A program made the translations under genes and the position numbers. The notes beneath the pieces are model-generated. The model did not search any database. It was not told where the DNA came from and saw only the letters and a list, made by a program, of their open reading frames with translations. Of a stretch of 64,000 bases of DNA, positions 48,985-62,683 are shown one piece after another; the first letter of the stretch is position 1, and every line of letters begins with the position of its first letter. Origin of the DNA: Lithospermum erythrorhizon (lineage: Eukaryota > Streptophyta > Magnoliopsida > Boraginales > Boraginaceae); assembly GCA_019722365.1 (NCBI GenBank), contig JADFUC010002379.1, positions 23,741 to 87,740 of the forward strand, written 5' to 3'.

Positions 48985-50155
48985 GGTCCGGCCATAATCA
49001 ATAATATATTAAGTTATAATGTTCGGTTAACATTTATTAATATATTGCTTTTGTTAGTCGAGCCTAAGATGTCACACAGGTATGAAATCTAAATAAAGTT
49101 ATAATGTGATTATAAACCAAAGTTTAAAAACGAACTGCTATAGAATAATGGGCGTGATTTCAAATCGGAATCCCACCCGAAAAGAGGCTCGAAACCAAGC
49201 AAGGAGAAGGCGTTTCGCCGTCTCCTTCCTGCTGGTTCGAGTAGTTAGGAAGGTTTTCTTAACCTTCCTCCCTATTTTGTTGGGTTTATCGTTTGAGAAA
49301 TTCTAGAATGTTCCACCTCCTTAAGGGATAGACATTCTAGAATGTTCCAACACCCTCTATATAAAGGACTTCATATGATGAACTCTTTGCTCATTCACTT
49401 TTTCGTATTCACTTTTGTGAAAGACAAAAAGCTCTCTCCTTTCTCTTTTAGTTGACTAGTAGATGGAAAATTTCCCTTGATTTTTCTACCCAACATCGAT
49501 TATGGGCTTAATATTTCTCAGCGAGCTTCAGTGAAAACCCCGAGGAACTCGTTTCCGCTCGCTGGTATGGACAATTCTTAGAGACATTCTGCTTTGATGC
49601 CTGTGGAGTCTTCGCCATATTATTTCAAGTAACTTGATTTTCCAAGAATGGTATATATATTTCTATCTATTTAATTATTATTTATACAACCGGTAGCTTA
49701 TCATGTGATTCGTATCCATAGTATTATTAGAATATTTATATGATAAAACAGCTTCAACATTGGCCTCAAAGTTCGTGTTACTAGATTGTATTTTTGTAAG
49801 TAATATTTATGAATTTTATAATTTGATTATATACTACTATATTTTATTTCGTTAATCTTTAACTTTGCTTATGCATGAATGTCACTAAATATGATTAATA
49901 GTTTAATCAGCTTAAATAATATTGTAATAATAGAATAATTTATCCGATTAAATGTTAACCAAATTATTCGATCGAAGCCGAAAGGGATAAGTTCGACTAC
50001 TCACTAACCGACGGGAGGCGGGCGTGACACCACACGACCACCTCTTTCTGTCAAGACGCTAAGCCGACTCTGTGGTTTTCGAACCCCTGTGAGTTCTAAT
50101 TTATTCGGCCAACCCGCCGTTGCCTCGGTCCGTTTTATGGTTCAAGTTGATTTTT
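48985..50155 (+). mobile_element. Truncated copia 5' end: LTR fragment and leader
   Basis: 48985-49757 matches the copia-type LTR at 14835-15625 (ttcggttaacatttattaat, gctcattcacttttt, tcgtatccatagtatt) and ends in cttcaaca. It is followed by attggcctcaaagttcg, close to a copia primer-binding site, and by 400 bp of leader. No coding sequence follows; the Tekay LTR resumes at about 50160. Confidence 0.55.
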
Positions 50156-51775
50156 AGCTCATTTAAAATGTTGACATTACTCAAATTGATTTATAATTTT
50201 TTCTAAATTAATTAATTCAATTTAATTTATAAATCATTAAAAGCCCAAAACTAGTAAACAATTTCTAAAATTTCAACTTTTAACAACAACATTCTAGTTA
50301 TCAACTTAACAACTCTAGTGGAAAGACTACTACGTGCGTTCTAACGACTAATAAAACGACAAAAACTTCAACCTACCACCTCCATTTTCTCGGCCATCAC
50401 ACCTTTACCCCACACAGCACTCTAATCACCCTAATCAACTGACACAATCAATTCCTCCAATTACTCAAACCATTATCCACAACCTTTAATTCAAACGCCA
50501 ACTACTAACAACCCTACACGCCAACTACTAATTAACTTACAATACAACTACCTCAAATATAATCTGTTCCAATCAACATCAAAATCAACACTTCTACTCC
50601 CAAAACAACTATATTAAAATCCCAAAACATCATATTATAACTTAAAGGTGGTTTGTGAAAAAGTCAACAAAAGTCAACCCTCAACATCCAACACATTACA
50701 ACCCCAAAAATCAACCATAACAACTTCTAACTACCTAATCTAAAAGCCTAGATGATACTATAATACCATTATATAGTCTTAAACTCCAAGTCAACTCAAA
50801 AGTCAAACTAACAAAATAGTCAAGTATAGCCTAAAATGATGAGATTAAGATTAAAAAATCATACTTTGATGAAATGTGCTAGATGGGGAACAAAAATTAT
50901 GAAGCTAAATTCCACAAGATTTTACCAAGAAAATGAAAAAAAAAAATCATGGACGGATGTTCGCCACTCCTTGGGGAAAGATGAGATTGCTTTTGTGATA
51001 ATGATGAAACGGGTGATAAAGACGAGGAGAGAAGTAGAAGTGGATATTAGAACGGTTTAAGGTCCCGCTTAAATGCTGCTATATCTCCACTTTTCGTATT
51101 TAAAAATTATTATGAAACCGATTCCAAATGTAAATTTTCCCTTGACATAAAATACTACTCATACAATAATAGTCTCGGTATATCGGATTTTATTCCCAAT
51201 TTATTTATACTATCTCCTGGTCCCACCAACCGATATATGTAATACAATTCAATCGCTTTAGGCATAACAGTTATTTCAATCTACTCCATCTAATAAAAAA
51301 TTTCTGCCCTCGAAATTTATTTATCACTTACTGGCTTCGCTCCCAATTTATTTATCCAATATTTTTAACATTTCATTCTTTTATTATCGTATCACATGAG
51401 TTATATCAATGCTACTAATCATAACTTTTCTCATCCTCATAGTAATTCACATGTTAACACATATTATAGTACAAATTTAAGAACTAACCTCTATTTAGAA
51501 AGATTTATGATATCAATTTTTGACATCTTCCTCTTCGGGGTTCTTCACGTAGCTTCTCCACTCGTTGGTTTCTGCCACAACACCTTTTACTAAGCTTTCA
51601 CAACTTATTTCGCAACACTTTTCCTTTCGACGAGAATTTCACCGTTTCTCTCTTCATACGTAAGGTCCCAAGCTCAATTGGTCGCGACCTGTGATACTGG
51701 GATTCATCTGATATACTTCCTCAAACACGAAAACACGGAAGACATTATGAATTCTCTCCAATTCGGAGGCAACGC

Positions 51776-52400
51776 TTAAATGACAAAGCCACCGACCATC
51801 CCTATCCAAAATCCTTTACACGGACCGATATATCGTGACTCCAACTTCCCTCTCTTCCCGAATCTCAAGACACACCTTTCCACACGGATATTCTCAAGCA
51901 TCACTTTATCACCAATTTCGAACGTTAAATCTACATGGCTTAATGATCTCGCATACATCTTCTTTGTCTATCTCTGTGCCACTTTCGGTGCCAAGCTGTA
52001 TCAATTTTATCCTTTCCACCGACCTTCCACCAACTCAACCGTATATTTTCTATCTCCACTTCATTCCAACAACCGGGGTAATATATTTTCAGTCAGACAA
52101 CACCTCAAACGGGTGCCATATCAATATTTCAGTACGGGAAGCTACATATACGCAACTCCATCTTAGACAACTTATCATCCCAATTCTCCGAAAAGTTCAA
52201 CACACAAGCCCGCAACATATCCTCCAACGTTTGAATCAGCCCTTCTCCGATCGCTGATGAAATGACACTAAATTAACCTTCAACCCCATCGCTCTTGAAA
52301 TCCTTTCCAAAACTGGAGGTGAACCCATCTCATCCGACACAACTGCTATTGGAACCCCTACGCAACCTCACGTATTTGGTCAACATACAACCTCGCTTAA
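51776..52400 (-). pseudogene. Tekay integrase remnant
   Basis: The C-terminal block HVDLTFEIGDKVMLENI, then LRFGKRGKLESRYIGP (51800-51930) is the clearest part. Upstream pieces up to about 52400 follow the integrase core only in broken frames. Confidence 0.7.
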
Positions 52401-52974
52401 CTGCTCAGAGACCATAGTCGCATCTTATTGGCAGTTAAATGTTTCCACTGAAAGTCTATCCAATTATTACCCAAATACCACGTTTCTTTTGTCAACGTTT
52501 TGGAGTCCCAAACAAAACGTGGATATGTTCCTGCAAGTCCACTTGTAGAATAGAAGCAGTAAAGAACTTGCCGGATGTCTGTGTTCAATATTCACCACCA
52601 TTGGCAAGTCGACATTTAGATACAAACTGTAATTTCTTTTTTCTGTTAAGCCACTAATAGATTATTTTAGATCTCGATATTACCTTGTACCACCAGATGC
52701 ATATTATATGGAGCATCATAAACTTTGTCCAAAATCTCCATTTTAACCTCTGAAAAGACACTTAATAATTCACTGCAGATAGTAAGAGCTCCATCCTCTC
52801 TCTCACCACAAAACTGATATGCTTCCGCTTCACTTCTTCAATTATCTTTCGTGAATCTCATCTTTCTATTTACACTCGAGTATTCGATCAAGATGAACCG
52901 GTCGTAACTCTTTATTTGCGCCTAACAAACCGCCATCAACCCCTACTCCAAAATTAACACCAAGTTCATTTCAT

Positions 52975-54130
52975 TCAATGGCTCCTTAACCTTTTCTTAC
53001 GACTTAATGCATCAGCTACCACATTCGCCTTTCCAGGATGATACTCAATGGAAACATCATAATCGCTAATAAAATCCATCCACCTTCGCTGCCTCAAATT
53101 TAGATCTCTCTGCATCGGGAGGTATTTCAAACTCTTGTGATCAGTAAAAATTTGGCAAGTCACACCATACAAATAATGCCTCCAAATCTTAAGTGCAAAC
53201 ACACGCACTAGTTCCAAATCGTAAGGCCGTAATTCTTCTTATGATTTCTCAACTGTCGCGATGCATAAGCTACTACCTTACCATGTTGCATTAGTACACA
53301 TCCCAATCCCTGATGTGAAGCATCACTATACACGAAGATACCACCCCGTCTCCGACTGGTGGTCAACACTCGGCCAGAAGTCAATTTCTTCAACTCACAG
53401 CAATCGGCTCACAATCCTTATTCCAAACAAATAGAACTCCCTTCCTAGTCAACCCGGCGTTGCACACCGATAAGTCCCGTATAAATCTCCGATAGTATCC
53501 GCTGTAATCTTTAAAACTTTTATTTCAGCAACACTCATGGGGTCGCTCTTAATTCATCACAGCTTCAACTTTTGAGGATCAACACTTATACTCCTCTCCC
53601 CAAATCACATGAACCCGAACCGCACCTTCCCAACAAAATTGACACTTCTTAGGTGCAATTTGCATACAATTTATTTCTCCTATGTCTCTAACACAAATTA
53701 AATGTTCTTCTATGCTCTCCTCACTACTAGAATATAAAAATGATTACCAAACACCACACCACAAATTTATCCAAACAAGAGAGGAACACCCGATCTATAA
53801 GGTCCACAAACGCCCGCAGTGCATTCGTCAACCCATATCTTGTTCTAAATACAACTGCGATACATCATCCTCTTAATCCTCAACCCATTTAACCCGACCT
53901 TAAGTCAATCTTAAAACACTGGCATCCCTCAATTGATCAAATGTATCATCAATCCCAGATGGATATCGACTCTAATTGTTACTATCTACCGCCTATAATC
54001 GATACACAATCTCATGTATCCATGCTTCCTTTTGATAAATAAATACGAGTAATTCCCAAGTTTAACTACTTGGTCGAACGAACTTTATCCAACAATTTTT
54101 GCACTGTTTTCAACTCTTCAACTCGTTAGA
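52975..54130 (-). pseudogene. Tekay reverse transcriptase / RNase H remnant
   Basis: The RT part shows GYYRRFIRDLSV and [15 protein letters not shown] (about 53410-53510). RNase H is well preserved: [17 protein letters not shown] and VAYASRQLR (53208-53345), then [18 protein letters not shown] and [16 protein letters not shown] (52975-53190). The RNase H Asp residues in YSDAS and ADALSR are present, but frameshifts split the domain and the RT YIDD box is not readable. Confidence 0.8.
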
Positions 54131-54461
54131 GCCATTCTACAAGTGCCATGTAAATCGAGTAGTACTTGGGAAGTATTCTATGGAGAACTCCACCTTCGCA
54201 TTGTGAGGAAGTTCGCAACTTTCTAGAAAGACATCAACATACTCTCTTTCACCACATGCACCTCTCTTAGGCCTATCTCCTCCTTACCCGTATCAACAAC
54301 ATGAGCGAGATAACCAATATCCCATCCGAACATCTTAGGGGCAACTAAAGTAGAAATCTAGACAAGAGGAAAGAATTTTCTATCACCTAGAAAAAGGATC
54401 TTAGATATGTAGAATAGGGTCGGGAAAATTTCAGAGATAAGGAAAGAATGGTAGCCTGTAA

Positions 54462-55028
54462 TCAAACAAGACTTTTGCTTCCAACCCACATAAATTTAGA
54501 GTACCTGTTACCACCATAGAGAATCCTAAGCTCCTCGCTAGGTAACCGCAAATCTCCGATCACGACCTGCCCAAAGCACCACCCCTCGACTAGTCCCAAC
54601 AACATTACTACCCTGACTATTTCCAACTCCACTTCCAAAATTTCCTCTACCGCTGAATCGACCTCCATGACTTCCTTGATAGCCTCCTCTGCTCGGCCGC
54701 ATCGAGTAAACGTGCTAAGATTCTCCACTCAACACTTGCCTCCTGTGACACTAACAACGTGCCTTTCCGCTATCGATAATGCACCGCAACCTCGGTTCGG
54801 CATTCCACAGCCTTTATGACCCGGTCTACTACAACGGAAACACCTAACGTTGGGCCTGGCCGCCTTGATAACCTCTCTCGAGATCCTCCTGACCAATAAA
54901 AGACCTCGGGTACGTAAAATGAAGAATATTAAATCGAGAATTAGTAAAGGGCACTGGGACCGACTCGGGTCGTAACGTCGCCATTTAATAGACGCCTCTA
55001 AACCCGTAACTCTGATTGAATTCACCAT
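54462..55028 (-). pseudogene. Tekay gag C-terminal part with CCHC-like knuckle
   Basis: Two frame segments carry RPNVRCFRCSRPGHKGC, close to the CX2CX4H pattern of gypsy gag but with wrong spacing to the last Cys. The following sequence reads FGQVVIGDLRLPS. Gag would package element RNA. Broken and partial. Confidence 0.6.
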
Positions 55029-55088
55029 CCTAGAAGCATCCCTGCCTCTCCTCTTTTCTCCCTACTAACTTTTTCTGACATCAGCCTC

Positions 55089-56102
55089 GCTGGAAATCAA
55101 CGAGAATTGGATTCCATTTATTACGCCTCATGGCGACAATTGTGTATCAATAATACATTTACCGCCTGCTAAATGTGGATTACTTTAAATTAGTGTTCAA
55201 CTTGTGGTCAGTATTACTAGTACCCATTAGATAATTTATAAGGCGAAATATCGCTAGATCTTACTCATTAATCAGCAGAATAATAGTAATCAGATATTAA
55301 TAAAGTGCTGCTCATGATAATTTAAGGGTTATATTATACAACTTACTATTATCCGAGCCTAGAAGGTCACACATACAAAGGACGCTGAAGTTATATTTCA
55401 TGCATGAAATTAAAGAGAATCGTATAATCGAGAAATGTATTTCTCACTCATGGTTCTACATCTTATGTAGAATATCGATTGAAGAAATAGAATCAATTAA
55501 ATAGTTATTTAAATCGTTCGGTAATTTTAGTATTTAACAACAACTTGAAAGATTATTTATATTTGACTCATTACTATTTAATTAAGTTAATTAAATAGTT
55601 TAACTCATTAGCAAACTCATTAGTCTTAACGAACTAATAGAAAGTTAACGAGTCAAGCTAATACTTAACGGGGTCGCTTATCGGGCTTTTAACCTAGCCC
55701 CATATAAGCAAGCTTTAGGTTTTTATGACATAATTAAGAGAAAATCTTTTTTCATCGAAACCCTAAGTAGTCGTCTCCCCTTTGGCCGTAAAATTCTCCC
55801 AAGTATTTTGGGGTTTTTGGTTTTTGTTCAACCTTGTTCACTAAAGATAAATCGCTCTGATTCAACCTCTCCTCAAAAGCGGATTTAACTAGAGATATTA
55901 CACAAGGAAGTCAGGGAAGTCAAATTCCCGCACAAGCAGAATTTGCAGTTGCGGTGGGAATTTTAGTGGAATTTACTCTACAATCGTAGCATTGCTCATA
56001 TATCAGAATTATATGTATTTTTTTTAATAATGTAGTAAGTACTTTAAGATCCCCGGAATATGGATTTTGTATTTATACTCTTATATTCATAGTATTTCAT
56101 CA
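55089..56102 (+). repeat. Left LTR of the copia element
   Basis: About 1 kb, matching 62684-63685 throughout. Blocks: gattccatttattacgcc / gattccatttattatgcc, ttactattatccgagcct, tttcatg(c/t)atgaaatta, agagaatcgtataat, gttaacgagtcaagc, aagtattttggggttttt and aagatccccggaat. Confidence 0.85.
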
Positions 56103-58149
56103 GCTGCATCAGCGAGCCAAATTAAAGTTACTTTACATTATTTATTTTATGTCATTGTTTTTATCAATTTTTACTATTAATCTTTTGTCTATATTTAATT
56201 GATAAATATATGATGAGAATAAATCATTCTTGGATTATTGATTTGCACATGTAAGCTACAAGTTTATGATGATGTATTATCATATTTTTTGTTAACACGG
56301 ATTTTGTTTCATAAATTAAAAGGACGATTTAATTAGTTTTGTTTCAAAATGCTTTGTAGAATGTAAACATTTTGTGAATTAAAAAATAATTTTTCTGGAA
56401 ACTCCAGATAGCAATGAAATATCTCCATTAAATTTTATGATTTTGATTTTTCTGTTTCAAACAATTTTTGAGATTTCCGGACGTTTAATTAATAATTAAA
56501 TATGAAAAATTTATTTTAATGAACTTAATTAGTGGGATTTGTTCAACAAAATTATGAAGTTTAATGTGTTTGAATTTCACAAATTTTGAAATTTAAAGCC
56601 TCCAAAATGATTTTACAACGAATTAAATTAAATCAAAAAACCGAAAGCTAAATATGGTATTATTACCAGAATCGGCCGAACACCGACTCGGAGACCCTAC
56701 GGGCACGCTCGTATGGATCGGGCCGATTTTGGTACCAAATGACGGAAGGACGACAACCTATACACGGCGGTGCGTTGCTGTCGACGGTTGACCGTCAGAG
56801 GTCGGCCGCCCCAAAATTTCTATTACGACGCAGCCCCACTTCTTGAAAAATCCTACCCGAATTATTTCTATTTCCCGGCTTCCTAAAATTATGGGACTAG
56901 TTATACTGGCTTTATTGATTATTTGTCATTTTAATCACCTAATTGATTGTAATTAATTATGTGATGACAATTAATTAATTTCTTTATATTATATCTTTTG
57001 AAATTAATTTCCTTTTTATTTAACTACTTAATATATTTTCGAATATATTTTGTGATAAATATTTCTATAATATGTATATGGTTAATAATATTGGTACAAT
57101 ATTAATTGACACGTGTACGATAATTGAGTTTATATTAATTAATTTAATATGTGTAATTACACGTGGATTAATTAATTTGATAATTAAGAAACATGCATTT
57201 TCCAATTCCATTTAAAGTATTTATTAAGTTCGTTTATATGATTTTAATAAAGTGCCTATATTTTATAATGGTGATTGGAATAAAAGTATGATGGCCCATT
57301 TATTTATTTTTCCTCCGGGTTCCGCGAATCAGAATGTTGTTAATGACCTCTCGAAATATATTTTCAGTTTATTTATTTATTTTTACCCATGTTCGCAAGC
57401 CGCCTAAGATGTGGCTAAGATATAAATATCAGAACAAGTGAAGATATCAAGATCATTTCACGGTGGTGGTACTCGTGACTCGCTGGATCCGTAAGGCCAA
57501 GATGTTAATTAGGACTTATGTTAGTATTTGATAAATACTTGTAATAGTTCTGTGGCCATATCGTATATCTCTTGGAATGTACATTACTTGTTTTATTTTT
57601 TCATGTTGCATGTATTGCTTGATTATGTGCTAGCATGCATGCAGTGCAATGAAACAAAGTAATAATAATCTCACCAATTAAAATTTGGGCAAAGATCAAG
57701 CCAATTTGAAGTTGTGCAATCAATCGTATCAATCGGGCACACCGCCACGGCGCAGTTGTTACAACGTTGCATTCGATATATGACAATGATCAAGGCCAAG
57801 TTGATTTCACTTGTTCGTCAGGCTTTCGGGGATGATCAATCCAAGTAACACTTTGGTTTAATTCTTGGTATGCTTAACCGTTTCTCGAGATACAATGTCA
57901 GCATCTGTAAGAGTATGCTAAATGTATACGTTAAAGCATGTGAGTTTTACATAATTGGCTGACGACCTACTATTTTAACTCCATTCAAAACGTACAGCTG
58001 GCCGCCGTCAATTTAAGATAATGCGCCCGATACTAATATATTTAGCGAGACGAAGTATTAGTATTTACTTTACAATTTATTTGTAAGTGTTTTAGCAATG
58101 CATAGTTTCATCGAATCGTTTATTTTATTTACTTATTCTTTGTAGAATT

Positions 58150-58990
58150 AATATGGCTACCATTGTCAAGTACTTCCTAAGAACTGCTTCGCTCAACACT
58201 TGAAAAGTACAAGCTGAATAACTCAATTTTGACGAAGTGGTCTCGAAATCCTGAGAATCATTCTCAAGCAAAGCAGTAGTGACTGAATACGTGTTTAACA
58301 ATAAGTGTCTCATGAAACCTAACGATAGTACCTCCCATCGAAAAAGGATCCCACAAAGCACAAGTCTGACGTCATGGATGTCCAATGTCCATGATTGCCA
58401 ATATGGAACCTTCAAGCTCCAAATTCAATATGAAAAGTGGGAAGACATGGCATATACCGAAACTTCTGAGGAATTATTCCTAAAGGAAGCTAAATCCAGA
58501 GATACGACAAAGGTTCATCTCTCGTGACAAAGAAAGCTCGTGGAACGGACATGCCGCAAGCCCTCATATCATTAAAATGATTGGCTTGGTCGACCGACTC
58601 AACGCTCGCCAAGCACCAAGCATTCCAAAGAACTCCGCTTCTCTGGATTCATCCTCGAAGTTTCTTCCACAAATTCTCTCTCAGCTTGTCATGACCTCAA
58701 TATGCACAAGTTTGAGTTATCTCTAAACGAACCGCATAAGCCGATCACAAATGCCGAGACGAACTCGGTAAGAGACTAAACTTTCATTCTTCCTGCTTTG
58801 GTGGTCCAAACAATTAAGAAATTCAAGAAGGAGAAGGTTATCGCAAGGCCAAGGGTTCTAATAATCCCAAGGTTGTCGGAAAGGGAGGAACTGTAGCGAC
58901 GACAAGTTGTCATTATCGCGAAAAACCCAGGTCACCGGAAGTCGACTCGTGAAGTTCATTGTGATGATAGGAAGAATGGTCTCACGACCG
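58150..58990 (+). pseudogene. Copia gag remnant
   Basis: An open stretch at 58279-58527 is followed by fragments with LNMHKFELSLNEPHKPITNA (about 58690-58760) and VVQTIKKFKKEKV (about 58800-58840), as in copia gag before the zinc knuckle. The knuckle itself is not readable. Confidence 0.6.
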
Positions 58991-59370
58991 CTCAGCCTAC
59001 AGGTATGTATGTTATTGAAGTTTGTACAACTTCTAATTCTACTGCTTAGACACCGGGGTTGTGGTTCTCATATTTGTCGTAATATAGAACTCAAGTCAAG
59101 TAGAAGACTCGAAAGAGGGGAAATGGATCTGCGCTGGGAAATGGCGCGGTTGTGGCCCTTGCAGTAGGATCCATTAGTTTAAATTTGCCCATGGGCCTTG
59201 TTTTGAACTTATCTCCGTTTACTACATGCATCGCAATTTACATGTGCGAATATTATTTCTATTTCAATAATGATGGTTTTTCATTTTCAATAGATCCCTA
59301 TGAATTTAGATTACCAGAATGGGGGTATTTGCAGCGCCCCTTCAAAATGGTATATAATGCTTTTTAGACA
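58991..59370 (+). pseudogene. Copia protease region remnant
   Basis: Fragments in shifting frames read EVCTTSNSTA, GCGSHICRNIELKSSRRLER, then GNGAVVALAVGSISLNLPMG and NDGFSFSI. These follow the copia protease region; the D-T-G that should precede CGSHIC is damaged. Confidence 0.65.
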
Positions 59371-59429
59371 TGATTAATGAGTCATATAACACAAACTTCT
59401 TAAAACGGAATAAGCCTAACGACTTAAAC

Positions 59430-60120
59430 CAAACATACCTATGGCATCGCAGCATCAGTCACATTAACAAGGACCTAATCAAGAACCCAATCTCGTGGAA
59501 TACTCAAGGTTTCAATTATGAATCCTACGTATAAGGTGGAGTCTTGCCTTTGGGCAAATGACCAAATGCCTTTCACTAGCTTAAATGAAAGGGCAAGTGA
59601 TTTATTGGGGATCATACACACTCACAAAATATTGCTGGCCAACGAACACATCCGCAAAGAGGAGGTTATAACTACTTAATACATTTACCCATGACTACAA
59701 TAGATAATGGCTCTTGTATCCTGATGAGACACAAACACGAGTCCTTTGAGAAATTCAAGGAGTTCAAATGAAGTACAAAACCAATTGAACAAGACAATAA
59801 AAGATTCTCCGGTTTGATGTGAGGTGGAGAATATTTGAGCGAGTTCAATACTTCATCTTGAGTATTTTATTGTTTCACAACTCACTCAGCCAGAACGCCT
59901 ACAAAGAGGCCTGGCGGTCCGAAAGGAGAAATCAACTTCTTGACATAGTTCGATCTAAGTATTGTTTCATCTCGATCTACCGCCACTGGGGATATGCACT
60001 TCTGCGGCACTTACCTTTAAATATGTCCAACCAAGTCGAGATAAAACTCCCCATGAACCGTGGTTTGGGAAGATTCTCAAGTTGTTTTTCTCAATATTTG
60101 GGACTGCGGAAGTTACGTTA
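59430..60120 (+). pseudogene. Copia integrase remnant with GAG-pre-integrase motif
   Basis: LWHRSISHINKDLIKN (about 59440-59490) is the GAG-pre-integrase block. The integrase core shows LMRHKHESFEKFKEFK (about 59720-59770) and then GGEYLSEFN after several stops. Confidence 0.65.
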
Positions 60121-60539
60121 AGAGATTAAACAAAAGATAAACTTGCTTCAAATCGATAAATGCTATTTCATAGGATATTCAAGTGGAAATGTTTGGTTAC
60201 TACTTCACCAAGTAGAGAGAATAAAATCTTCATTAAGTCAGAATGTGAGTATTCCTTGAAAAGGAATATCCTATCTATGACTAGAAGTAATGGTGTTCAT
60301 CTTGATGAAGCCTGTTTCCATTTAAGTCAATATCGATGCATCTAATGCAGTATCTCGACACACCACAAGAATTGAACCTCTTCATGTAAGAATTCAGCTT
60401 CGACCCACAAGAAGTCATGAAGAATCCAACCCCTTAGAGATCCAACAGGATCACAACCAGAGCTACCGGTATGGTGAAGCTTCATCACTGAAAGTGATGG
60501 TTCACTTCAAAAGCTAAGAAACGAACAGCAAGTGATGCT

Positions 60540-61830
60540 GACAAACGCAACAGTCATGCAATCCGAGACGGATTTTATAAAATTAAACGTAGGTTTGGTC
60601 CTTGTTGATTTACTAAATGGGCTCGCTTATTGAATGTAAATGGGTATTTAAGAAGAAAACATGATAAAGACGAAATTTGATTAAAGGGATCAGAAATAAA
60701 GGTTTCAAACAAAGTTCACGGAGCGGACTATGACGTAAACTTAATTAGCTGGCTATGCTTAAACTATCCGGATAATCTTAGCTATCGTCAGATTTCATGA
60801 CTACAAATATGGCAATGGATGTAAAACCGCTTCCGAATGGAAATTTGGGAGGAAGACGTGGTACACGGTACAACCTCCAAAGTTTTACATGTCCTAAAAG
60901 ACCTAAGGTATGTAAGCTGTAAAAGTCCATTTATGGTCTTAAGCAGCATCCCGTAGTTGGAAACAACGCAGTTACTAAACGCAGTCAAGGATTCACTGCG
61001 GGCAAATGTTTCAATGAAGGACTTAAAGCGAAGCACAATATATAATTGAATAAAGATCCACCGACATCGAGCCAGAGGCTTACTGGACTTTGTCAGATAC
61101 TCTATGTGAATAAGGTAACGTAGCTAGTTCAATACGAAAGTAATTCCCAAGAAGGTAATCTCCCACGAAATACGGGAGTTCAACTCACAGAGCACAAAGG
61201 TCCCACTACCAGCTGGCATTTAACAGAATGGGCGGCACACCTTACGCCCGCCATAGGATCCATCATGTATGCCATGTTGTGCACTAGACCGATGTGTCTT
61301 ATGCACTAAGTGTAACTAAAGATACCAAACTAATCCGTGAAAGCCACTTGATTGTGCCGTTGCATCTTCAAGTATCCGGTAAGAACCAAAGATAAGCCAG
61401 TATACGCGAGATGAAGAGTTAGCAATGATGTGGTACAATCACGCTTTTCAACCGATGTAGACGACTATCGCTCCAACTGGGTATGTATTTTGTCTCAACC
61501 ATGAGCAAGATTCGAGGAGTTCCAAACAAGAGTACCATTGGGCCGATTCTACCACGTAATCTAAAGATATCACAGCTGGCCCGGCTCGGCGAAAGAGGCA
61601 CGTTGATAAAGAAGAAATCGCGGACCTAACTTGGTGTGGTACCTAGTATCGAGGGACCAAGTGGAGTTGCTTAGACACATCAGTAATACCAAGCCAGAAC
61701 CCCGGCACATCACAGTCCAAGCACGCATTCTCGTAGCACACCGATTGAGATACGCTGATAGAGGCGATGTCAAAGTATGTAAAAGAAACAGAAAATATCC
61801 GCCGAATTCCTTTACTAAAATCCATTAAGT
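60540..61830 (+). pseudogene. Copia reverse transcriptase / RNase H remnant
   Basis: The RT part shows NVGLVLVDLLNG, AMDVKPLPNGNLGG (where the family has the MDVKTAFLNG block; Thr-Ala-Phe is altered) and KSIYGLKQ (about 60925). RNase H pieces with PGYVFCLNHEQ-type sequence run from about 61460 to 61830, ending IRRIPLLKSIK. Frames are broken. Confidence 0.65.
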
Positions 61831-62683
61831 CGCAAAGTACGATGAAAGACGCAATAACATAGGTCTGTGATGTACGTCAGAGCGCGTGAAGTTGCTGAGC
61901 CGGTGATGTATCTATTGCCATGTGGAACAAATATTTGAATATTATCAGTTTTATATTTTAATATATTTGTTTATGTCTATATATTAATTCATATAATATA
62001 CATGTAGTGTATACTGATGAAAGAAAGGTTAAATCCCTAGGTTAGTCTATGTTTTCTAGAGGTACACGAATCGTTAATTACACCCTTCAAGCTCAGAACA
62101 TAGGATAGCTAAAAGGCGCTGTCGATGTCGATAGTTAGGCGACAAGCATCATATGACCAACATGGTGTTTTGAAGTATCAAGATTGATCACGTAGCCCGC
62201 AGGACTAGATCAATAACGTGGCCAGTTGTCCGCGACTCTGGGAGTTCGGTACGCATCAAACGACCCATAGAAGATATTTATATCCGTGTCCTATGACATT
62301 TGTTCAGAATTTTAGGTTCACAATTTTAGACCTACTTATATATGACTATCCGGTGTTATACAAGCCTAGAATTTGACTATGACCAAACGGCCTTTCCCAA
62401 GTCGGGGATTATAACTAAGATATCATTGGTCACACAAAATGAACAGAATAATGCATGTTGATTGGGAGGGATCAAATCAGTCTCTGATATACAAGGAAGA
62501 TCTCGTGCCTCTCACAAAGTTGGCACACCGATTGGTCATGGACACCATAAATGCTTCTACAGCCTCATACCTCGAGTAAAGTAAAGCATGGGTGTTTCAA
62601 GACACACTTATGGGTTAGCCTAATGACTGTAGATCGCGTGATAAAGGAATTGTAAGATAATCGCCAAAGTGGGCAAGTGGGAG
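61831..62683 (+). other. Copia 3' non-coding region and polypurine tract
   Basis: No coding signal was found. The tract gtgggcaagtgggag lies just before the right LTR (about 62669-62683) and would prime plus-strand DNA synthesis. Confidence 0.55.

Larger units (their letters stand above)
47475..51330 (-). mobile_element. Tekay-type LTR (copy D), 3' LTR of the minus-strand gypsy element, broken by insertions
   Basis: The two parts are 47475-48610 (gccggccgcccgg start; aatgcccgcccatgggg, as in copy A) and about 50160-51330 (tatcaacttaacaactctag, gtcaacaaaagtcaac, as in copy A). Between them lie repeat X and a copia 5' end. Internal repeats aatccacctccaaataatac lie at 48160-48262. The end is approximate. 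The frame at 50836-51060 is LTR sequence, not a gene. Confidence 0.6.
51331..55088 (-). mobile_element. Ty3/gypsy Tekay-like element interior, minus strand, pol and partial gag
   Basis: In element order (descending coordinates) it holds: a gag end with zinc knuckle CFRCSRPGHKGC (about 54820), RT, RNase H, and the integrase C-terminal block. The 3' LTR is copy D. The 5' part is cut at 55088 by the copia element. Many stops and frameshifts make it inactive. Confidence 0.8.

Noticed and set aside
50836..51060. 74-codon plus-strand ORF
   Set aside because: It lies in Tekay LTR copy D, in sequence shared with copies A and B; composition is that of the LTR.
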